From positions 682,001-746,000 of the forward strand of contig NZ_CP083590.1 of the NCBI RefSeq assembly GCF_020099395.1: 64,000 nucleotides of DNA, written 5' to 3'. This document shows positions 8,708 to 16,819 of the stretch, one piece after another; within the stretch, counting starts at the first letter, position 1, and every line of letters starts with the position of its first letter. The position numbers and the translations under genes are program-made. The notes beneath the pieces were generated by a model, which saw only the letters and a program-made list of their open reading frames with translations, ran no database searches and was not told where the DNA came from. The DNA comes from Streptomyces mobaraensis. GTDB taxonomy: Bacteria > Actinomycetota > Actinomycetes > Streptomycetales > Streptomycetaceae.

Positions 8708-9103
8708 TCAGGCCGCGGGCGCCAGTTCGACGCGGCCGAAGAGGAGGGCGTAGCCCCGGGGCAGTTGGGCGAGGATGCGGCCGGTGAGCTCTTCGCCGGC
8801 CGTACCGGCGAGTTCGGTGAGGACGGTTCCGGTGGCCCACCGGGCGGACGGTGGCGCGGTGTCCAGGGCGGCGGCGACGGCCTCGACGAACGCGGGGGCG
8901 GTCAGCGGCTGGGTGAGCGGGATGCTGCCCGCCAGGACCGCGCCGGCCTCGGGGGGCAGGAGCGCCGCGAGTTCGCAGCGTTCCTCACCGGTGACGTGCC
9001 CGCCCAGGACGGCCAGGACGGCCCGCAGGACGTCCTCCGCCTCCTCGTCGGTGGCGTACCGGCCGGCGGCGCGTATCCGCCGCACGAGGTCGTGCCAGGT
9101 CAT
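8708..9103 (-). CDS. DUF2267 protein
   Basis: A 131-residue soluble protein matching DUF2267, a helical family of unknown function common in actinobacteria. Typical features are MTWHDLVRRIRAAGRYATDEEAEDVLRAVLAVLGGHVTGEERCELAALLP and a second repeat-like half ending in LPRGYALLFGRVEL. ATG 9103 is chosen because AGGAAGGA precedes it by about 10 nt; the frame is open further upstream through a 12-nt repeat array that would encode a serine/threonine/valine ladder, but that part has no ribosome site. The gene follows a second DUF2267 gene, and the pair looks like a tandem duplication that has diverged strongly. Confidence 0.8.
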   Translation of the reverse strand: MTWHDLVRRIRAAGRYATDEEAEDVLRAVLAVLGGHVTGEERCELAALLPPEAGAVLAGSIPLTQPLTAPAFVEAVAAALDTAPPSARWATGTVLTELAGTAGEELTGRILAQLPRGYALLFGRVELAPAA

Positions 9104-9121
9104 GCGTTCCGATTCCTTCCT

Positions 9122-9193
9122 GCTCACGGTCCTGTTCACAGTGCTGCTCACGGTCGTGCTCACAGTGCTGCTCACGGTTCTGCTCACGATCGG
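9122..9193. repeat. six 12-nt tandem repeats between two DUF2267 genes
   Basis: Six consecutive 12-nt units with consensus GCTCACrGTsst fill 9122-9193, alternating two sub-types to give a 24-nt higher-order period. On the minus strand the array is in frame with the downstream DUF2267 gene and would read as repeats of S-(S/T/R)-T-V with a GTG in each unit. Confidence 0.8.
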
Positions 9194-9246
9194 GACCCCG
9201 GAGGCGGCACCGCCCCGGGGCGGTCGGGCGGCCGGGCGTCGGGCGG

Positions 9247-9645
9247 TCACGCCTCCCCCGGGCGGCCGAAGAGGAGGTCGTAACCCGGCGGGAGCTGGAG
9301 CAGGAGCCGTCGCATCAGATCGGCGTCGACGGCCTCGGCCACCACGCTGAGCACGGCGCCGGTGTCCCACAGGGCCGTCTCCTCGGTCGCCCCCTCGATC
9401 CAGGCCGCCGTCGCGCGGACGAACCGCTCCGCGCTCAGCGGTTCGGCGGCCGGCAGCGGGTTGAGGAGGATCAGGGCGTAGGTCTCGGGCAGCCGGGCGG
9501 CCAGCCGGTTCCGTTCCTCCCCTACGAGGTGCGCGCCGAGCAGCGCGAGGACGACCCGGGCCGCCCGGTCCGCCTCCTGCCGCGACGCGTACGCGCCCCG
9601 TTCCCGGACCGCCTCCAGGAACGCGTCGTTCCTCATGTGCGTCAC
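9247..9645 (-). CDS. DUF2267 protein
   Basis: A 132-residue DUF2267 family member, paralogous to the gene at 8708-9103. Shared features are the acidic helix after EADRAARVVLALLGAHLVGEERNRLAARLPETYA and the ending LLLQLPPGYDLLFGRPGEA, which mirrors LAQLPRGYALLFGRVEL in the neighbour. GTG 9645 is taken as the start because AGGAGG at 9652-9657 is about 6 nt upstream; ATG 9636 is possible but too far. No membrane segment. The location beside hsp18 raises the possibility of stress-linked expression, but no shared regulatory site is visible. Confidence 0.8.
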   Translation of the reverse strand: MTHMRNDAFLEAVRERGAYASRQEADRAARVVLALLGAHLVGEERNRLAARLPETYALILLNPLPAAEPLSAERFVRATAAWIEGATEETALWDTGAVLSVVAEAVDADLMRRLLLQLPPGYDLLFGRPGEA

Positions 9646-9757
9646 CGCCGCCTCCTCGGATGCGCGCCCGGCGGGTGGGTCGGGCCCGCCCGCCGCGCGC
9701 TGTACGCGGTGCTTCCGGTTCAGCCGCTGATCCGCGCTCAGCCGCTGATCTGCTCGT

Positions 9758-10192
9758 TCAGCCGCTGATCTGCTTGGGCTGCTCCCCGCCGGAGATGGTG
9801 ATCTTGCGGGGCTTGGCGCGCTCGGCGATCGGAATGCGCAGCGTCAGCACGCCCGCCTCGTAGTCGGCCTTGATGCGCTCGGTGTCGAGGGTGTCGGCGA
9901 GCATCAGCTGGCGGGAGAAGACGCCCAGCGGCCGCTCGGAGAGCTCCATCTGCACGGAGTCCGCCTTCACGGCCGGACGCCGTTCGGCCTTGACGGTCAG
10001 CATGTTCCGCTCGACGTCGATGTCGATGGCGTCCGTGGAGACGCCGGGGAGGTCCAGCGCGATCACGTACTCGTCGCCCTCGCGGTAGGCGTCCATCGGC
10101 ATCGGGGACGGCCTCGACCACGTACCGGACGTCCCCAGGAGCTGCTGGGTGAGCCGGTCGAGCTCGCGGAACGGGTCGGTGCGCATCAACAT
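9758..10192 (-). CDS. hsp18: small heat shock protein Hsp18 (alpha-crystallin family)
   Basis: A 144-residue Hsp20/alpha-crystallin chaperone, the same length class as Streptomyces albus Hsp18. The N-terminus [21 protein letters not shown] is typical. The alpha-crystallin domain spans about residues 38-135: [19 protein letters not shown], then the beta-strand region and ending in the conserved A-x-x-x-G-V-L pattern [12 protein letters not shown]. The tail carries an I-x-I-like element in KITISGG. ATG 10192 is chosen from GGAGG about 9 nt upstream. It holds unfolded proteins under heat stress without ATP. It is divergent from rheA, and the shared 124-bp intergenic region contains a perfect RheA operator at 10255-10273, so repression at low temperature and induction by heat is expected. 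Confidence 0.93.
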   Translation of the reverse strand: MLMRTDPFRELDRLTQQLLGTSGTWSRPSPMPMDAYREGDEYVIALDLPGVSTDAIDIDVERNMLTVKAERRPAVKADSVQMELSERPLGVFSRQLMLADTLDTERIKADYEAGVLTLRIPIAERAKPRKITISGGEQPKQISG

Positions 10193-10254
10193 CGGGAAAC
10201 ACCTCCACTGGTTCGGGCACTCGCCAATGCGCTTCACCTGTTCCTGTTGTAGCA

Positions 10255-10273
10255 TGTCATCGGAATGATGACA
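10255..10273. promoter_or_regulatory. RheA operator (perfect)
   Basis: TGTCATC-GGAAT-GATGACA exactly matches the inverted repeat known for RheA at the S. albus hsp18 promoter (TGTCATC-N5-GATGACA). It lies 63 bp upstream of hsp18 and 44 bp upstream of rheA, positioned to control both directions. Confidence 0.9.
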
Positions 10274-10280
10274 AGCGCGA

Positions 10281-10299
10281 TGTCGTCAGAAGGGTGACA
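10281..10299. promoter_or_regulatory. second, degenerate RheA-like site
   Basis: TGTCGTC-AGAAG-GGTGACA fits the same 7-5-7 architecture with one mismatch per half, 26 bp (about 2.5 helical turns) from the perfect operator on the rheA side. It ends 17 bp before the rheA start. Confidence 0.5.
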
Positions 10300-10316
10300 T
10301 CCGGGAGGGAGATCCA

Positions 10317-11009
10317 GTGTCCGAACCAGCCGACCGCCCCGAAGCGTCCCCGGCCCCCGGGCCGGCCTCGCTCCTGGCCGCCGCCGCGGCCCTCAGCACC
10401 ATCGACCGGGCCGTGCGCGGCGCCGGCGCGACGGCGCGGGAGGACGGGGGCGGGGACGACCCGACCGCCGGGGCGACCCGCGTCGAACAGGCCCTGGCCA
10501 CGCTCCTGCTGCTGCGCGAGGTCCGCCACCAGCTCGCCGAATGGGAGCCCGGCCTCATCGAGGCGGCCCGGGACGCGGGCGCCAGCTGGGCCGAACTCGC
10601 CCGCCCGCTGGGCGTGACCAGCCGCCAGGCGGCCGAGCGCCGCTATCTGCGGCTCCGCCCCGACGTCACGGGGGCCACCGGCGAGGAACGGGTCAAGGCC
10701 ACCCGCGACCGCCGCGCGGCCGAGCGCACCGTCACCGCCTGGGCCCGGGACAACGCGGCCGACCTGCGGCGGCTCGCCGGCCAGATCACGTCCCTGCCCG
10801 GCCTCCCCGCCGAGGCCGCCGCCCCCATCGACCACCTGTCCCGCGCCCTGGCCCAGGACGACGCGGCCCACCTCGTCGGACCTCTGGCCGACACCCATCC
10901 GCATCTGCGCGCGGACCACCCGGATCTCGCCGCGCGCGTGGACGCGGTCGCCCGGCACACGGACCGGCTGCGCCAGGACAGCGATGTACGCCGCCAGCAG
11001 CCGGGCTGA
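10317..11009 (+). CDS. rheA: RheA, thermosensing repressor of hsp18
   Basis: A 230-residue protein matching the Streptomyces Hsp18 regulator RheA in size and position (often mislabelled type III effector). The DNA-binding part is a helix-turn-helix at about residues 83-115: ELARPLGVTSRQAAERRYLRL. An N-terminal coiled-coil-like helix (ATRVEQALATLLLLREVRHQLAEW) probably mediates dimerisation, and a helical C-terminal half follows. In S. albus RheA senses temperature directly by a reversible conformational change, releasing the hsp18 operator when hot. GTG 10317 has GGGAGGGAG at 10302-10310. Divergent orientation and the perfect operator in the shared promoter make this assignment strong. Confidence 0.88.
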   Translation: MSEPADRPEASPAPGPASLLAAAAALSTIDRAVRGAGATAREDGGGDDPTAGATRVEQALATLLLLREVRHQLAEWEPGLIEAARDAGASWAELARPLGVTSRQAAERRYLRLRPDVTGATGEERVKATRDRRAAERTVTAWARDNAADLRRLAGQITSLPGLPAEAAAPIDHLSRALAQDDAAHLVGPLADTHPHLRADHPDLAARVDAVARHTDRLRQDSDVRRQQPG

Positions 11010-11126
11010 GAGGGCCGGCCATCGCCGAGGTGGCGGCCGCGACGTGCGCGTGAGCACGCGCGCCCTGGGCAGGCTGCCCGGAGAGCCACCGGACCCGCCG
11101 GGACCCAGAGCCTGCCGACGGATCAC

Positions 11127-11365
11127 CGCGGGCTCCCGTCGCCTGGCAGGCCCGGCTCCGAACGCTTGGCAGGCACGGGCTAACCCACCCCCGGCAGGGG
11201 CCGACCCCCGCCGCACGGCAGGCCCCGGCTCCCGACGCCTGGCAGGCACGGGCTCCCCACGCCCGGCAGGCGCCGACTCCACAACCCGGCAGGCACGGGC
11301 TCCCGCCGCCCGGCGGGCAGCGGGTCCCCACACCCGGCAGGCAGCGGGGCCCGACGCCCGGCAGG
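11127..11365. repeat. 24-bp minisatellite, about ten copies
   Basis: In the 487-bp gap after rheA, the hexamer GGCAGG (one copy GGCGGG) recurs ten times at spacings 23, 25, 24, 24, 24, 23, 24, 24 and 24 nt, each within a unit like CACGGGCTCCCGACGCCt-GGCAGG. The rest of the gap (11010-11126, 11366-11496) shows no gene. Spacing variants of 23 and 25 nt break any long open frame reading of eight-residue repeats. Confidence 0.85.
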
Positions 11366-11496
11366 CCGGCATCCTCAACCGCCTCGTCAGCCGCGGCCGG
11401 GGGCGCCCGGCACAGGGGCGGCCTTCCGCTCGCGATAGGACGCGCATCCGCCGGACGCGGCTCGCCGCTCCCCGAAGACCCGCCGGACGGCCCCCG

Positions 11497-11679
11497 CTAG
11501 CGCCCCAGCTCCTTCCGCGACACCCGGCGCAGCCGCTTGCGCTGCGCGGGGTCGAGCAGGAGGTACGCGCCGACGGGCACGCCCACCATCACCAGTACCG
11601 CCGGCCAGAAGGGCAGCACCAGCAGGAGGAGCGCTCCCACCGCCACGCCACCGGCGGCGACCTTCGCCCTGCCGCTCAT
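11497..11679 (-). CDS. small membrane protein
   Basis: A 60-residue protein with two hydrophobic stretches, roughly residues 6-24 (KVAAGGVAVGALLLLVLPF) and 26-44 (PAVLVMVGVPVGAYLLL), followed by a strongly basic cytoplasmic tail PAQRKRLRRVSRKELGR. ATG 11679 is preferred over ATG 11685 because AGGAGG is 7 nt upstream. It resembles the many short conserved Streptomyces membrane proteins without known role. It is divergent from the SNF2 ATPase gene and has no operon partner. Confidence 0.65.
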   Translation of the reverse strand: MSGRAKVAAGGVAVGALLLLVLPFWPAVLVMVGVPVGAYLLLDPAQRKRLRRVSRKELGR

Positions 11680-11927
11680 CTCCATGCCTCCTCGCGCTCC
11701 GATGCGCGCTGCGACTCGCGCTCCGACCGGTTTCCGCGTCCTTCCGCGTTTTTCCACGTCGCCCGCACAACGCCCGGCGTCCGCGCCCGGTTCCCGCCTC
11801 CAGTGTGCTCCCGGCCCGGCGATCCGGTGCCCTCGCCGACGGGCCCGGCCGCCCGCCCTGTACCCTCGGCGGCCCCGCCCGCACCACCGCCGCACCCCAC
11901 GCCCGGCCCCGAGGAACGCACCACTCC

Positions 11928-14906
11928 GTGACCCCGCCGCCCAACCCAACGCCCACCCCGACGGCCGCCGAGGCCGCCCTGCTCGCCCGCTGCTCCGCCG
12001 CCTTCCTGCCGGCCGAGCCGACCGAGCCGCCCGGCGCGGGCCGCGTCGCCTTCTGGCGGTCGGACGGGACGGCTCCCGAGGCGCGCGGGCCCGTGGAGGC
12101 GATCACCGTCGGTTCCGGTGCGGCCCCGGTGGAGGTGAGCGCCCTGATCCTGCCCGTGCGCGCCGCCCTGCCCGCCCTCACCCGTGCCCGCGCGGCCGGC
12201 GCCGACGGGACCACCGCCTTCTGGGGCGCCGCCGCCGTCCTCGCCCTGCAACTGGCGGCGCGCGGGCGGCTGTTCCCGCGGACGGGCGACACCGCGCCCC
12301 TCGCCGCCGAGGACCTCCGCCGCGTCCGCGACCTGGCCGCCGCCCTGCCACCCGCCGCGGGCCCGCTCCCCGCGCCCGAACCGGAGCGGCTGGTCCTCGC
12401 CTTCCTCGACGCCGTCGCCGACGGCCTGCCCCGCTCCCCCGCCGCCGTACCCCCACCACGTCACCGGCCGGCCCCCGGCCCACCGACCCCGGAGGCCGCA
12501 CCGGAGCCCGCACCGGAGGCCACCCCCAGGCCCGTCCGGCTCTCCCTCCGCGTCGAGGCCCACGGCCTGACGGCGACCGGCGACCGCGACTCCGGCCCGC
12601 GCCTCCGGGCCGTCCTCCAGGTGCACGACCTCGCCGACCCGGCGCTGGTCGCCGACGCCGCCGAGGTGTGGTCCGGCGCGTCTCCGGCCGTGTCCCTGCA
12701 CGGCCCGGGCGCCCGGGCCGGCGCCCGGCTCGCCCTCCGCCGCGCCGCCCGCGCCTGGCCCGCCCTGAAGCCGCTGCTCTCGGCCGCCGCACCCGACGCC
12801 CTCGACCTGACCGACGCGGAGACCGTCGAACTCCTGGGCCCCGCCACCACGGCGCTGGACGCCGTCGGCGTCGAGGTGCACTGGCCGCGCGAACTCGCCC
12901 GCACCCTCACCGCGCACGCCGTCGTCGGCCCCCCGGAGAACCCCGAGGACGCCACCGGCGTCACCGACAGCGCAAAGGACACGAGAAGCACCGGGAGCAC
13001 CGAGAGCACCACCGGACCGTCCCTCCCGGACCGGCGCCCGGCCGGGCCGCCCGCCTTCTCCTCCGGCGCCCTGCTGGAGTTCCGCTGGCGTCACGCCCTC
13101 GGCGGCGCGGAGCTGAGCCGCGCCGACCTCGACCGGCTCGCCGAGGCCCGCCGTCCGGTGGTGCGGCTGCGGGACAGGTGGGTGCTGGTCGACCCGGCCG
13201 CCGTCCGCCGCGCCCGTGAGCGGCGCGCGCGAGCGGTCACCCCGGTCGAGGCCCTGGGCATCGCCCTCACCGGCCGGGCCGCGACCGGGGAGGGCCCCGA
13301 CGAGACGGTGGAGGTCCGCCCGGTCGGCCGGCTGGCGGCCCTCCGGGACCTGATCGCCGACCCCGGCGCCGTCCGGGAGCCGGTGTCCCACCCCGCCGGC
13401 CTCGCCGCCACCCTGCGCGACCACCAGCTCCGCGGCCTCGCCTGGCTGGACCGCATGACCTCGCTCGGTCTCGGCTGCTGCCTGGCCGACGACATGGGGC
13501 TGGGCAAGACCGTCACCCTCATCGCCCTGCACCTGCGCCGCCGCGCCCGGCCCGGGACGGCGGGTCCGACGCTCGTCGTCTGCCCGGCCTCCGTCCTGGG
13601 CAACTGGCAGCGGGAGATCGAACGTTTCGCCCCCGGCGTCCCCGTCCGCCGCTTCCACGGCACGTCCCGCTCCCTGGCCGGCCTGTCGGCCGACGAGTTC
13701 GTGCTCACGACGTACGGCACGGTGCGGCGGTCCGCCGACGACCTCAAGGGCGACGACCTCCAGGGCGGCGGCCTCCAAGGCGGCGACCTCCGGGGCGGCG
13801 ACCTCCAGAGCACCGAGTGGGGTCTGGTCGTCGCCGACGAGGCTCAGCACGTCAAGAACCCGCACTCCGCCACCGCCCGCCGGCTGCGCGCCGTCCCCGG
13901 GCAGGCGCGCGTCGCGCTCACCGGTACCCCCGTGGAGAACGACCTCACCGAGCTCTGGGCCATCCTCGACTGGACGACGCCCGGCCTCCTCGGCCCGCTG
14001 GACGCGTTCCGCCGGCGCCACGCCCGGGCCGTCGAGTCCGGCACCGACCCGGACGCGGCCCGGCACCTCGCCGCGCTCGTCCGGCCGTTCCTGCTGCGCC
14101 GCCGCAAGTCCGACCCGGGCATCGCGCCCGAGCTCCCGCCCAAGGCGGAGACCGACCTCGTCGCACCGCTGACGCCCGAACAGGCCGGGCTGTACGAGGC
14201 CGTGGTGCGCGAACGGCTCGCCGAGATCACGGAGGCGGACGGCCCCCGGCGGCGCGGACTGGTCGTCCGGCTCCTGACGAGCCTGAAGCAGATCTGCAAC
14301 CACCCGGCCCAGTTCCTCAAGGAGGCCGAAGGGAGCGAGGAGAGCACAGCACCGCGCCTCGCGGGCCGCTCGGGCAAGGTGGAGCTGCTGGACGGCCTGC
14401 TCGACTCCGCCCTCGCCGACGGTGCGAGCGTCCTGGTCTTCACCCAGTACGTGCGGATGGCCCGCCTCCTCGAACGGCACCTCGCCGACCGCGGCGTGCC
14501 CGCGCGCCTGCTGCACGGCGGCACTCCCGTGGCCGGCCGGGAGGACCTGGTCCGGCGCTTCCAGAGCGGTGAACTGCCGGTGCTGCTCCTGTCGTTGCGC
14601 GCCGCCGGCACGGGCCTGAACCTGACCCGCGCCGAGCACGTCGTGCACTTCGACCGCTGGTGGAACCCCGCCGTCGAGGCCCAGGCCACCGACCGCGCCC
14701 ACCGCATCGGCCAGACCAGGACCGTACGGGTGCACCGGCTGGTCACCGAAGGCACGGTCGAGGACCGGATCGCCGCACTGCTGCGCCGCAAGCAGGCGCT
14801 GGCGGACGCCGTCCTGACGGCCGGGGACGGCGGAGTCGCCCCGCTGACCGAGCTGAGCGACGCCGAGCTGGCCGAGCTCGTGACGCTCCGGGGGCCGCGT
14901 CGCTGA
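11928..14906 (+). CDS. SNF2-family DEAD/DEAH-like ATPase
   Basis: A 992-residue Swi2/Snf2-type protein. The first 330 residues are alanine/proline-rich and poorly conserved; residues about 360-440 carry the bacterial SNF2-associated DUF3670-type region (LLEFRWRHALGGAELSRADLDRLAE). The RecA-like core follows: Walker A as LADDMGLGKT near residue 523, motif Ia LVVCPASVLGNWQREI, motif II as VADEAQHVKNP near 636, motif III LTGTPVENDL. The helicase C lobe has VLVFTQYVRMARLLERH and LSLRAAGTGLNLTRA then FDRWWNPAVEAQATDRAHRIGQ. It translocates on double-stranded DNA and remodels protein-DNA complexes, role unknown. GTG 11928 has GAGGAA upstream. Oddity: five D-L-x-G-G repeats (residues about 605-629) are inserted just before motif II. 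Confidence 0.85.
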   Translation: MTPPPNPTPTPTAAEAALLARCSAAFLPAEPTEPPGAGRVAFWRSDGTAPEARGPVEAITVGSGAAPVEVSALILPVRAALPALTRARAAGADGTTAFWGAAAVLALQLAARGRLFPRTGDTAPLAAEDLRRVRDLAAALPPAAGPLPAPEPERLVLAFLDAVADGLPRSPAAVPPPRHRPAPGPPTPEAAPEPAPEATPRPVRLSLRVEAHGLTATGDRDSGPRLRAVLQVHDLADPALVADAAEVWSGASPAVSLHGPGARAGARLALRRAARAWPALKPLLSAAAPDALDLTDAETVELLGPATTALDAVGVEVHWPRELARTLTAHAVVGPPENPEDATGVTDSAKDTRSTGSTESTTGPSLPDRRPAGPPAFSSGALLEFRWRHALGGAELSRADLDRLAEARRPVVRLRDRWVLVDPAAVRRARERRARAVTPVEALGIALTGRAATGEGPDETVEVRPVGRLAALRDLIADPGAVREPVSHPAGLAATLRDHQLRGLAWLDRMTSLGLGCCLADDMGLGKTVTLIALHLRRRARPGTAGPTLVVCPASVLGNWQREIERFAPGVPVRRFHGTSRSLAGLSADEFVLTTYGTVRRSADDLKGDDLQGGGLQGGDLRGGDLQSTEWGLVVADEAQHVKNPHSATARRLRAVPGQARVALTGTPVENDLTELWAILDWTTPGLLGPLDAFRRRHARAVESGTDPDAARHLAALVRPFLLRRRKSDPGIAPELPPKAETDLVAPLTPEQAGLYEAVVRERLAEITEADGPRRRGLVVRLLTSLKQICNHPAQFLKEAEGSEESTAPRLAGRSGKVELLDGLLDSALADGASVLVFTQYVRMARLLERHLADRGVPARLLHGGTPVAGREDLVRRFQSGELPVLLLSLRAAGTGLNLTRAEHVVHFDRWWNPAVEAQATDRAHRIGQTRTVRVHRLVTEGTVEDRIAALLRRKQALADAVLTAGDGGVAPLTELSDAELAELVTLRGPRR
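13740..13814 (+). repeat. five in-frame 15-nt repeats inside the SNF2 ATPase core
   Basis: Five 15-nt units (consensus GACCTCCrGGGCGGC) run from 13740 to 13814 without a break, encoding DLKGD, DLQGG, GLQGG, DLRGG and DLQST. The array ends seven residues before the DEAQ motif, where related proteins usually have only a short loop. Confidence 0.85.
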
Positions 14907-14921
14907 CGCACCCCCCAGGGG

Positions 14922-15572
<651 letters not shown>

Positions 15573-15598
15573 TCACCTCGCCGGTGAGGGGCGTCGCT

Positions 15599-16117
15599 TC
15601 ACCGCGCCCCGACCGCCGACACCCCACCGGGCAGCCCGGGCGGCAGGGCCGTCGGGAGCGCGGTCGGCAGGCGCGGGAGCCGGGTCGGGAAGCCGGTGGG
15701 CAGCTCCGTGGGGAACCCGGAGGGCAGCCGGGACGGGAAGCCCGAGGGCAGCCGGGTCGGGAGGCTCGTGGGGAGCCGGCTCGGCAGGGACGTGGGGAAC
15801 ACGTCCCGCGACGGGCCCGCCGAGGCGCCGGCCGTCGGGGTGCCGTCCGGTGCGGGCCGGTCGCGGTCGTCCTTCGCGACCAGCGCGACGGCGAGCCCGA
15901 TCCCGCCCACCAGCACCCCGACGAGCGTGCCGAGCAGGAGCCACCGCCGGCGCGAACCGCCCCCGCCCTCCCCGCCGTCCGTGCCGTCCTCCGGGCCCGT
16001 CCCGGGCGGCGGCGGTGGCGGCGGCCAGCCCGGGGGCGCGGGACCGAAGGCGCCGGGCGGCGGGCCCGGCGGCGGGCCGGGCGGGCGGTCACGGGGCGGC
16101 TGGGGCGGGGTGGCCAT
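15599..16117 (-). CDS. proline-rich single-pass membrane protein with repetitive tail
   Basis: A 172-residue protein with three zones. Residues 1-55 are proline/glycine-rich and cytoplasmic. One transmembrane helix follows (RRRWLLLGTLVGVLVGGIGLAVALVAK). The external part, about 85 residues, is built of short L-P-(S/T)-x-x-P units such as PSGFPSRLPSGFPTELPTGFP, a 12/24-nt repeat at DNA level (about 15640-15800). No enzymatic motif is present. Proteins of this layout occur widely in Streptomyces and may be wall-spanning or scaffold proteins. ATG 16117 is the first start before the proline tract. The repeat makes copy-number variation between strains likely. Confidence 0.6.
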   Translation of the reverse strand: MATPPQPPRDRPPGPPPGPPPGAFGPAPPGWPPPPPPPGTGPEDGTDGGEGGGGSRRRWLLLGTLVGVLVGGIGLAVALVAKDDRDRPAPDGTPTAGASAGPSRDVFPTSLPSRLPTSLPTRLPSGFPSRLPSGFPTELPTGFPTRLPRLPTALPTALPPGLPGGVSAVGAR

Positions 16118-16311
16118 GCGTCCAGCGTCCTCCGCCGGGCGCCGCCGCCACCGCGGGGTGACAGGACCGTCACACGTCCCGCGCGGGAGCATGACATTCC
16201 GTCACGGTCCCCTGCGTCGCCATGGTCCCCTGCGCCGTCCTGGTCCCCTGCGCCGTCCTGGTCCCCGCTCCCGCCCGCGTGGCGCACCCCACCGGCCCGA
16301 CGATCCGACCG

Positions 16312-16317
16312 TACGAT
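16312..16317 (+). promoter_or_regulatory. -10 element for a leaderless transcript
   Basis: TACGAT ends 7 bases before the ATG at 16325, the spacing expected when transcription begins at the A of the start codon. No ribosome site precedes the ATG, which supports a leaderless mRNA. A -35 match is not evident. Confidence 0.5.
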
Positions 16318-16324
16318 TTTCCGG

Positions 16325-16819
16325 ATGACAGTCGATATGCACCAGAATGTCGCCGCGGCGAAGGCGCGGGCCGCCTGCCTCCTGCTGGCCTTCCGGCACG
16401 GCAACCAGCGCGCCTTCGACGACGGCCTGCCCGGCGACATGGCGGCGGACGAGGCCCGGTACCTCGTCGCGGCCCTCGTCTGGATCGCCAACGAGGCGGT
16501 CCGCAAGGTGTACCGGCCCGGCGTCGCCGACCGGGTGCTGCGGCACCTCGCCGGCCGGTCGCCGGACGAGCCCGGCTGGGTCCGGACGGACGAGGAGGCG
16601 GCGCCCGATGTCGCGTTGCTGCTGGAGTCGGTGTGGCGGGAGGACCGGGACGCGGTCCGTGAGCTCGTCCGGACCACGCCCGACACCACGTTCCTGCTCG
16701 GCAAGCTCCTCCACGCCGTGGCTCTGCTGCTGCCCCGGGTGCCGGAGGAGGCGTTCCGCCACGTGCTCAGCGAGCTGCGCGGAGGAACGCCTCCAGACCC
16801 GCCAGATCGTCCGTGTTGA
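16325..16819 (+). CDS. hypothetical helical protein
   Basis: A 164-residue protein I do not recognise. It is predicted mostly helical and soluble: MTVDMHQNVAAAKARAACLLLAFRHGNQRAFDDGLPGDMAADEARYLVAALVWIANEAVRKVY, then a second helical half with VREDRDAV-type charged helices and LLGKLLHAVALLLPRVPEEAFRHVLSELR. No signal peptide. The start has no ribosome site but sits directly after a -10-like TACGAT, so a leaderless message is likely. The 3' end overlaps the convergent phosphodiesterase gene by 53 bp, an unusually long tail-to-tail overlap, so the final 15 proline-rich residues may not be important. Confidence 0.6.
   Translation: MTVDMHQNVAAAKARAACLLLAFRHGNQRAFDDGLPGDMAADEARYLVAALVWIANEAVRKVYRPGVADRVLRHLAGRSPDEPGWVRTDEEAAPDVALLLESVWREDRDAVRELVRTTPDTTFLLGKLLHAVALLLPRVPEEAFRHVLSELRGGTPPDPPDRPC

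Noticed and set aside
10317..11009. Type III effector protein
   Set aside because: A common misannotation of this family; the helix-turn-helix, divergent hsp18 and perfect operator identify RheA.
11127..11365. CRISPR array
   Set aside because: Units are only 24 nt with similar sequence throughout and no unique spacers; no cas genes.
11676..14735. 1019-residue minus-strand open frame opposite the SNF2 ATPase
   Set aside because: Same GC-bias artefact; the plus frame has all SNF2 motifs.
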